Source of the DNA: Erinaceus europaeus
Taxonomy: Eukaryota; Chordata; Mammalia; Eulipotyphla; Erinaceidae
Length of the DNA: 64,000 nucleotides
Assembly (NCBI RefSeq): GCF_950295315.1
Contig: NC_080165.1
Span: 4,039,734 to 4,103,733, forward strand
Direction: 5' to 3'
Each line of letters starts with the position of its first letter. The first letter of the stretch is position 1. The notes under the pieces are model-generated. The model made no database searches, was not told the origin of the DNA, and saw nothing but the letters and a program-made list of their open reading frames with translations. This document shows positions 56,901 through 64,000 of the stretch, piece after piece. Made by a program: the position numbers and the translations under genes.

Positions 56901-57398
56901 TCACTGTTTTCAGAGAGTTAACAAACTTCACTGTTTTCAGCCGATCTTGGATGGACCTTGAAAAAAATCATGTTGAGTGAAATAAGTCAGAAACAGAAGG
57001 ATGAATATGGGATGATCTCACTCTCAGGCAGAAGTTGAAAAACAAGATCAGAAAAGAAAACACAAGTAGAACCTGAACTGGAATTGGCGTATTGCACCAA
57101 AGTAAAAGACTCTGGGGTGGGTGGGTGGGGAGAATACAGGTCCAAGAAGGATTCAGAGGACCTAGTGGGGGTTGTATTGTTATATGGGAAACTGGGGAAT
57201 GTTATGCATGTACAAACTATTGTACTTACTGTTGAATGTAAAACATTAATTCCCCAATACAAAAAAAAGAAAAAAAAACATATAAAACCAAACAAATTAT
57301 TGACCAGTCATGGTCCTAAAGGCTGGAATAGTGCAGATAAAAAGTTGGGGGACCCTCCATTTTGTAGATAGCTAGTAGGTATATTTTAGTTATATTCT

Positions 57399-57700
57399 TT
57401 TTTTTAGACTTTTTAAAAAATATTTTATTTTATTTATTTATTCCCTTTTATTGCCCTTGTTGTTTTATTGTTGTAGTTATTATTGTTGTTGTCCTCGTTG
57501 TTGGATAGGACAGAGAGAAACGGAGAGAGGAGGGGAAGACAGGCAGGGGGAGAGAAAGACAGACACCTGCAGACCTGCTTCACTGCCTGTGAAGCGACTC
57601 CCCTGCAGGTGGGGAGCCGGGGTTCGAACCGGGATCCTTACGCCGGTCCTTGTGCTTTGCGCCACCTGCGCTTAACCCGCTGCGCTACAGCCCTACTCCC
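57399..57700 (-). mobile_element. SINE, family A, minus strand, with 16-bp TSD
   Basis: Full A complement with a well kept B-box complement ('gggttcgaacc') and head 'cgctgcgctacagccctact'. Perfect direct repeats 'attttagttatattct' at 57383-57398 and 57701-57716. Confidence 0.98.
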
Positions 57701-57737
57701 ATTTTAGTTATATTCTAAAGGGCCTGTTGGCTATACT

Positions 57738-57941
57738 AGTTTTTTTTATTATTGATTTACTGGATAGTGACAGAGATAGAATTGAGAGCAGAGGGGGAGA
57801 CAGAGACAGAGAGACACACCTGCAGCCTTGCTTCACCACTTGTGAAGCTTTGCCCCTGCAGGTGGGGACCGGAGGCTTGAACCTGGGTCCTTGCGCACTG
57901 TAATGTGTGCGCTCAACCAGGTGCGCCACCATCTGGCCCCC
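57738..57941 (-). mobile_element. SINE, family B, minus strand
   Basis: 'ttattgatttactggatagt', 'acctgcagccttgcttcacc', 'ggaggcttgaacctgggtcc', head complement 'caggtgcgccaccatctggc'. Well conserved. Confidence 0.95.
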
Positions 57942-57959
57942 TGTTTGTTTTGTTTTGTT

Positions 57960-58285
57960 TTTGCCTGAGCTTGAAATCTGACATGCAGGCGGATCCTAAT
58001 TATTGTCTGCGGAGGTGGTGTCATGGCTGGCAGAAGGACCAGAAATCTGGATCAGGGAAGAGAGTAGCTCCCTAATATGGGAAAGGGGTATAAATACTGT
58101 TGATATTGTTGGATTGTAAACCCCATCCATTTGATGTGATCTGGGACCCATATTCAGCTTAGGAGTCTATGTGACCTCTGCATCCCTGTAGATCTGAGCT
58201 CACATTCTGTGGTCATGAGCAGGAACATTTCAAGCTGTCCCAATATCAGGACCCATCTTCCTCAGGTGGAGCAGAGAGACACCAT
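57960..58285. mobile_element. Unnamed dispersed-repeat-like segment
   Basis: 'gaggtggtgtcatggctggc', 'ggatcagggaagagagtagc' and 'cattctgtggtcatgagcag' give the impression of a LINE-associated repeat, and L1 tail sequence follows directly. No second copy occurs in this window, so the call rests on general resemblance. Confidence 0.35.
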
Positions 58286-58299
58286 ACTTTTTTTTTTTA

Positions 58300-58590
58300 C
58301 ACCTCTATACTTCCTACAGAACTTGAATGAGTCATGCTAAGGGAGATAAGCTGGGAGACGGGCAAATCCTGGATGATCTTATTTAGAAGTGATTCATAGA
58401 AGCAAGGAAAGAAAATGGAAACAGGACTGAAGCTTTCACTGGGTGAGGCATATTTCAGCAAGACAAAGGGTTCTGGAATAAGAGGAGGAGAAATGAGGCA
58501 GAGGGACAGGGGTTGGTGGTTGCAGTGGCACACAGATAAAAAAAAAAGTGCGTGCACAATAGAAGAATAACTGTCCGGTACCCGCTACAT
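58300..58590 (+). mobile_element. L1 3' end fragment
   Basis: 'gagtcatgctaagggagata', 'ctggatgatcttatttagaa' and 'gacaaagggttctggaataa' follow L1 order from the end of ORF2 into the 3' UTR. Diverged. Confidence 0.6.
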
Positions 58591-59456
58591 CATTTTCTCA
58601 ATAAATTTATTTGGAAAAAGATAGTATCATCAAAAAAAAATCTGCTATCATCACAAGTAGGAAAAACCATTTATAACCTCAGAGACCATAGTATTTGGGT
58701 CAAGTGTATTAAAAAGAATTTATGAACTTGAACATAGAGTTATTAAAAGAAAACCCTTGGTATTCTTGAGTCAAAGAGAAAGAAGGGTGAGCATCAAGAA
58801 TAAAAGCAAAGGGTCACTTCCCACTGAGGAATTGCAAGGAGTCTGAATCAAGCATTTTTCCCCATTATGTGAATTGTCTTTTTATATATGTCTGTGTCAA
58901 TGTGTAGAATTAAGAGGAGGAAACGTTTTTAAAAAATGACTTTTCTCTCTTTTAGTTCTTTACAACTGCAAGCAAAGTGTCATACGATGGCTTCTTCTGA
59001 TGCCAGTGCAAATCCTGGGCTTTCTGGCCAGCGGGACAGCTTCTTGGCCAGCACAGGCACTGCTACGACCACAGAACACTGCCCAGATTTATATGCCCCT
59101 GAGCCTGGGGGTTTCACTTTGCTGACATACTAACTTCTCCAACTGAATATCTATTGTTCTTCTGCAATGATGGTCATAAAGGATACGTCAGAAATGGAAT
59201 TGTAGCAGTCCTGCAAACTGATGTTGCAGCTAAGACACCTACTGTCTTCTTCTGCTGAGTCTGGCCTTACACAGTAGGTGTCTTATCCTTTTGTGCAATT
59301 TCACTTCATGATTTTCTGCATTGATGAAACATCTTTAAATATTGACTATTTAAATATTAGTTTTTGCTTTACCCCTTTAGCGTTTCAGTGCTACTGTAGA
59401 GTAATAAAAATAGAGTCACACATTTGGACAGGTAGGTCTAAGTCTATAGGTGCTTG
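58591..59456. other. Non-repetitive sequence with exon-like segment and hairpin
   Basis: It contains a splice-acceptor-like tract ending at AG 58954-58955, a 59-codon open stretch to a TAA at 59131-59133, a 15-bp perfect inverted repeat (59231-59245 with 59271-59285) and an AATAAA at 59403-59408. No protein family is recognised, so it is not called as a gene. Confidence 0.4.
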
Positions 59457-59469
59457 AATTTGACATTTT

Positions 59470-59689
59470 TAAATATTTTTATTTAATTTTTTATTACTGG
59501 ATAGAGACAGGGAGAAATGGAGAAAGAACGGGGATATAGAAAGAGAGAAAGAGACAGAGAGACACCTGCAACCCTGCTTCACCACTGGGAAAAGCTTTCC
59601 CCCTGCAGGTGGGGACCAGGGGGCTTGAACCTGTGTCCTTGAGCATTGTTAACATGTGCGCTCAACCAGGGGTGTCACCACCAGCCTCA
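59470..59689 (-). mobile_element. SINE, family B, minus strand, with 13-bp TSD
   Basis: Full B complement ending 'caggggtgtcaccaccagcc'. Perfect direct repeats 'aatttgacatttt' at 59457-59469 and 59690-59702. Confidence 0.96.
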
Positions 59690-59805
59690 AATTTGACATT
59701 TTGGATAAGGTTTTATCATCCTTATTCTGGACTCATTGGATGTTACCTCTGTTAGTGACGTCAGATAATTATTATTAGGATAGTATAGGATTACTTTAGG
59801 ATAGT

Positions 59806-59875
59806 ATTCTATTCTATTCTATTCTATTCTATTCTATTCTATTCTATTCTATTCTATTCTATTCTATTCTATTCT
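59806..59875. repeat. (ATTCT)14 pentanucleotide repeat
   Basis: Fourteen uninterrupted ATTCT units, flanked by direct copies of 'taggattactttagg' (from 59786 and from 59875). Confidence 0.97.
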
Positions 59876-60167
59876 AGGATTACTTTAGGGTAGCATAATA
59901 TTATATCAGGACACTCCAAATCTGGGTAGACAGATGTCAAAGATGCAAGTATTTACCAGTTGGTTTTGTCTGAGGGCTCTCTCCTTGACTTGTGACTTGT
60001 GTTGACATAATCTTCCCTCTCCTTTTCCCAAAAATTTTTCTTAGAGAATGACACCAGTCATAAAGGAGAATTTTACCTTTGGTATAATACAATAATCACG
60101 GATGGTTTATGTTCACATCATAGGCAAAGACAGGGTTTTAGTAACTGAATATGATGGTCAATTTTTA

Positions 60168-60443
60168 AATATTTATTTATTCCCTTTTGTTGCCCTTGTT
60201 TTTCATCGTCGTTGTGGTTGTGATTGTTGTTGTTATTGATGTCATCATTGTTAGGACAGAGAGAAATGGAGAGAGGAGGGGAGACAAAGAAGGAGAGAAA
60301 GACAGACACCTGCGGACCTGCTTCACCACTTGTGAAGCGACTTCCCTGCAGGTGGGGAGCTGGAGGCTCGAACCGGGATCCTTACACAGGTCCTTGTGCT
60401 TTGCGCCATCTGTGCTTAACCCGTTGCGCTACCACCCGACCCC
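60168..60443 (-). mobile_element. SINE, family A, minus strand
   Basis: 'tatttattcccttttgttgc', CT-block complement, 'acttgtgaagcgacttccct', 'ggctcgaaccgggatcctta' and head 'gcgctaccacccgacccccg'. 'ggtcaa' borders both ends. Confidence 0.95.
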
Positions 60444-61649
60444 CGGTCAAAATATTTTTAATGACCCTGTTTGTTTAATGTAGACACGATAGGTGTTTTG
60501 ACTGTTTAAGCTGGTAAACATGAAAATGTATCTTTTTTGATCCTTAAACTAAAGGAATTCAAGTATTTTCCTAAGACTACATTTGAAGGCTGTATGTCAC
60601 TACTGACAATCTCCCAAATTACACAACTGTAGTCATTTTCATTTCTGTATATCAAAGAATCTTCTACCAACACACAAGATTCCTGTATTTTCTATTATCA
60701 CCGTCAGCTAACAATCTCACCGTGTTTTTTTTTTTTCATTTAATATCATGTGAAAATTTTGGGTAAGCACTTATAATACACTATTGTTATGCCTGTGAAT
60801 AAGACATTGCTGCTTAACACCAAAGCTAAGTGGTCAAATAACCTAGTTAAGTGTATACGTTGGTAGTGATAGCCTAGAAGATGAAATATTGAATTCTGGG
60901 ACTCAATTTGTAATGCATCTTTATCCCACATGCCAAAGTCATTTGGCTACCCACAGTTGAGGAGGTGTAAGAGAAGACTTCAAAGAAATAGGTCTACAGG
61001 AGGACGGGTCTTTGAACTAGGAGATGCTTTTAGAGTGGGAACACGAATTGCCAAAAAACCCACAGATGTTCGCCACATGAACAGGTGAAAAAATACTACT
61101 CTTCCAAATGTATTTATCAAAGTCTTTTCTGCCTTTCTGTAATTTCATTTTAAATGGGCCTTGCTCTTCAGCTGTTCTTTGCTAGCAAACCTAATAAGCA
61201 AAGACAGATTGCATGACTTCATTAACAATGGTGAGCCATGATCTCCAGGCCTTTCCTGGGCCTCTTTTCTCAGTCTCTGTAGTTTCCTAATTGCTGTTCT
61301 CTAAAGCAAGAAGTGCAATTAGGAAATATGTTATTTGAGGACACAGCATCACTGAGAGTTATCCGGAACTTCAGTTTGTTTTCTAGCACTGAATCACTGT
61401 AAGGAAAATTCTACTGGAAGGCAGTTGAGCTTATGATGTGTCCAGCAAGGAGGTTCCACCAGACCCTGGGCATCGTCTCCAACCCGTGAAAAGCTCAGTG
61501 AACATTGCCGTAGACAGTAATTAGAGCAGGAAGACAGAACAGCAAAATGTAATTTATAATGTATTCATTCATCTACGTAGTAGCACTGTGGATATTTTAG
61601 TCTTTGATTATTTTGCTCCCAGTGATATTAAAGAATTCTGTGCCAGCAA
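60444..61649. other. Non-repetitive sequence with an inverted repeat
   Basis: About 1.2 kb free of recognised elements. It has a 12-bp perfect inverted repeat (61283-61294 with 61315-61326) around homeodomain-type TAATT cores. No credible open frame. Confidence 0.5.
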
Positions 61650-61858
61650 GAAGAATCCACTACTCCTGGTAAGCAAACACCCCTTTCATTTGAAAGGGCA
61701 GGGGAAATCGAGAGGAGAGAGCGAGAGAGAGAAACCTGCAGCACCACCTTATCTCAACTGAAGTCCCACCTCTCTGCAAGATGGGGACAGTAGGCTTGAA
61801 CCCAGGTTCTTGCATGCAGCAGGTACACTCAGCTGGGTGCCCCATCACCTGGTCCCCA
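61650..61858 (-). mobile_element. SINE, family B-long, minus strand, diverged
   Basis: A partial module complement ('gaatccactactcctgg') leads into 'gaaatcgagaggagagag', 'acctgcagcaccaccttatc', 'taggcttgaacccaggttct' and head 'gctgggtgccccatcacctg'. Confidence 0.75.
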
Positions 61859-62379
61859 TTTTGAGCTTTTTAAAATTTAATGAGGAGAGATTATGGATGT
61901 TCATAACTTTTTTCCTGCTTCTGAGAGATGGAGACTAATAACCTTTCACTTTAACCGGAGTTGACCCTAGTGAACTGTTTGCACTGCAAAGTACCAGGTT
62001 CCTAATATTTTGTGGATCTCAGATTTCAATCTCAAACACCCTGATCACTATGCACACTAAAGCTATTCTCTTTTAACCTTATGTAATAGTAGTCTCTTCA
62101 TAAAACTAACAACACTATTCAACTACTTGTCATCTTGATTTACTTGGTATTTAATAATAAACATCCCTATCCGTTCACCCATGATTCAAGTGTTGGAAGA
62201 ATTTGTTCATTGTCCCAGAGCTGAGGAATATGCTCACTCATGAAGATTCTGTATTTATATTTAATTTTTATTAAATAAATTTGTGATGTTTCTTTTTCTT
62301 TTTTTTTGGTGAGATTTTTTATTAAAATTGAATTCTTCTATTTGTTTCTGAGAGGACTTCTCCTTTAACTCCTGAAGGG
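61859..62379. other. AT-rich sequence, no gene seen
   Basis: Nothing recognised. Confidence 0.5.
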
Positions 62380-62705
62380 GTCATGGTAAGTGAGATAAGA
62401 CAAAAGGAGGATGATTACTAGACAGTTTAACTTATAGATAAAACTTAAGAGACAAGGAGAGAAATGGAAAGCAAAAGGTGAAACTTGGGTTGGGTGTGTA
62501 TACTGCATCAAAGCAAAGGACTCAGGGAGGAGGGAACCAGAAGGGTCTAAGGAGTTGCTCTGAACTCAGCACATGGACAGAGGAGGGTCTGAGCAAAGGG
62601 TGAGAATGACTTAGAGACATGATCATAGAGAGATGAGAAATCGCACCTATCAACAACTATACTGTAAATGCTTCTATTCTCAATCAACTTAATTGGAAAA
62701 AAAAC
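62380..62705 (+). mobile_element. L1 3' end fragment
   Basis: 'tcatggtaagtgagataaga', 'caaaaggaggatgattacta', 'gggtgtgtatactgcatcaa' and 'agcaaaggactcagggagga' match the L1 tail and 3' UTR order. Diverged. Confidence 0.7.
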
Positions 62706-62822
62706 AAAAATCATATCATAGTCACCCATATGCTCAGAGCAGATACTTGTATGAAATGCTGCCTTTCCACAGCCCAGGAGGTTGCCTAGTTGTTAGAGCT
62801 TTTAACTTAGAGGCCCTAACTT

Positions 62823-63169
62823 TTTTTTTTCCTCCAGGGTTATTGCTGGAGCTCAGTGCCTGCACCATGAATCCACTGCTCCTGGAGGCCATTTTTTTCC
62901 CTTTTGTTGCCATTGTTGTTGTAGTCTTGTTGTGGTTATTATTGTTATTGCTCATGTCGTTCATTGTTCTTGGATAGGACAGAGAGAAATGGAGAGAGGA
63001 GGGGAAGACAGGGAGGGGGAGAGAAAGACAGACATCTGCAGACCTGCTTCACCGCCTGTAAGTGACGCCCCTGCAGATGGGGAGCCAGGGGCTGGAACTG
63101 GGATCCTTAGGCCTGTCCTTGCACTTTGCGCCACACGTGCTTAATCCACAGCACTACCATTGGACCACT
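62823..63169 (-). mobile_element. SINE, family A-long, minus strand, with 13-bp TSD
   Basis: Module complement ('ctccagggttattgctggag', 'ctcagtgcctgcaccatgaa', 'tccactgctcctggaggcca') followed by a full A complement. Perfect direct repeats 'gaggccctaactt' at 62810-62822 and 63170-63182. Confidence 0.97.
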
Positions 63170-63182
63170 GAGGCCCTAACTT

Positions 63183-63445
63183 CTATTCTTGGCATCACAT
63201 GTAACAAAGTAATACTTTAGTCTCTCCTTTGTGTTAACAAATGAACAGATCTTTTCAAAAATTAGAAATATTTTCTTTCCTTGTTCAGATTAGTTTTGCT
63301 AAATTCATTCTGAAGCAAACATAAAGACAAAATTGGGTGTCTTTACTTTAGACTCACTTTCATTATTACTTGTCTGTTTTGTTACTTATATGTATTTTTT
63401 CAAACCAAAAGCTTCAAATGATTTTTCTTTCTCCCTCTGTTATCT
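63183..63445. other. Unassigned sequence
   Basis: No recognised element. Confidence 0.4.
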
Positions 63446-63469
63446 ATCATCTATCTATCTATCTATCTA

Positions 63470-63509
<40 letters not shown>

Positions 63510-63728
63510 TCTATTTATCTATCTAGGATGGGAGGGGAGAGGAGAGGAGAGGAGAAGAGAGGAGGGGAAGTGAGGGGAGAGGAGGGGAGGGGGGAGGGGA
63601 GGGGAGGGGAGAGGAGAGAGGAGGAGAGGAGAGGAGAGGAAAGGAGAAGAGAGGAGAGGAGAAGAGGGGAGGGGAGGGGAGAGGAGAGGAGAGGAGAGGA
63701 GAGGAGAGGAGGGGGGAGGGGAGGGGAT
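63446..63728. repeat. (TATC)n/(TGTC)n joined to a (GGAGA)n purine tract
   Basis: TATC and TGTC units (63446-63525) switch to about 200 bases of GGGGA and GGAGA purine repeat. A 170-codon frame crossing it is a repeat translation. Confidence 0.95.
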
Positions 63729-64000
63729 GGGATATATGATATATCTATTTATCATCTAGCCAATGAAAAGAAAGTAAATCTTATAAAGAAATATACATTT
63801 ATTTTATACCAGCTACAGATGCAGCTAGGTAATGAAATGTTTTGAAGTGATTAAGTTTTTAAACAGCAATAGATGTTTTATAAAGAACCATAAAGTATTT
63901 ATACCATTTCTTTCACTGAACATCAGGTAAGTATTGTAGGACATCACATTCTGTCTCATCACTTTAAACATCAAATTTAATTCCTTCAAAATGAAAGATT
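63729..64000. other. AT-rich sequence to window end
   Basis: No element or gene recognised. Confidence 0.5.

Larger units (their letters stand above)
55940..57265 (+). mobile_element. L1 ORF2 tail and 3' UTR, split by two insertions
   Basis: The 5' part (to about 56225: 'agcagcccaaacctggaagc', 'aacccagatgtccagtgata', 'attatgactcagctggaaga') continues after 56940 ('gatcttggatggaccttgaa', 'gttgagtgaaataagtcaga') to the 3' UTR ('ctagtgggggttgtattgtt', 'attaattccccaataca'). Confidence 0.9.

Noticed and set aside
63333..63845. A 170-codon plus frame with Arg-Gly-Glu repeats
   Set aside because: It is a translation of the TATC and GGAGA simple repeats.
1..64000. CRISPR arrays, bacterial operons or phage features
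   Set aside because: Repeats are dispersed SINEs and LINEs with target duplications and poly(A) tails. No spaced direct-repeat array or dense coding exists, so this is mammalian DNA.

Overview
This window is nuclear DNA from a mammal and reads as gene-poor, AT-rich intergenic or deep-intronic sequence. I see no protein-coding gene that I can support, and no rRNA, functional tRNA, CRISPR array or bacterial-style operon. Every long open frame I examined is explained by a microsatellite, a SINE, an L1 fragment or chance.

The best taxonomic clue is the repeat content. The commonest element (called A here) is a tRNA-derived SINE with Pol III A and B boxes, a fixed 'gggagtcgcttcacaggcgg' core and a CT-rich then A-rich tail. 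From memory this looks like SINEs of hedgehogs (Erinaceidae, ERI-type). I could not search a repeat library, so hedgehog is an inference. Three further SINE groups recur. B has heads like 'ggtggtgcacctggttgag' and a 'cccacctgcaggggaaagct' core. C has 'gcataatggttatgcaaaga' and 'agagctgagcagtgctctgg'. D has heads like 'tggcaagatagctcac' and 'aagcccagccccca'. A short extra 3' module ('ccaggagcagtggattcat ... agccccag ... accctgg') is attached to some A and some B copies and once stands alone. 'A-long' and 'B-long' mean copies carrying it.

LINE-1 debris lies between the SINEs on both strands. Most is ORF2 and 3' UTR, 5'-truncated and broken. A second, long 3'-end sequence (the '3'-end family', best copy 42520-43375) also recurs. 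The largest L1 (48186-51885) is interrupted by three younger insertions.

Layout: 1-7 kb, L1 pieces on both strands plus A, B and C SINEs. 7-17 kb, dense SINEs with CT, GT and TCC microsatellites. 17-26 kb, sparser, with a purine minisatellite at 18.3 kb. 26-37 kb, L1 pieces, an LTR-like piece at 29.1-29.4 kb and a SINE cluster at 36.4-37.1 kb. 37-48 kb, SINEs, a SINE nested in a SINE at 40.0 kb, the long 3'-end family and L1. 48-59 kb, the interrupted L1, more 3' ends, and an exon-like segment with a hairpin. 59-64 kb, SINEs, a pure ATTCT repeat and a long GATA/purine tract.

Nothing here forms a gene system. The points most worth checking are the retroposition structures (nested SINEs with perfect target-site duplications, a module shared between SINE families, a very short SINE-head insertion), a 15-bp perfect hairpin beside a possible terminal exon near 59 kb, and several non-repetitive stretches with palindromic homeodomain-type motifs that could be conserved enhancers. 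Repeat boundaries are read by eye and approximate unless a target-site duplication (TSD) is given.
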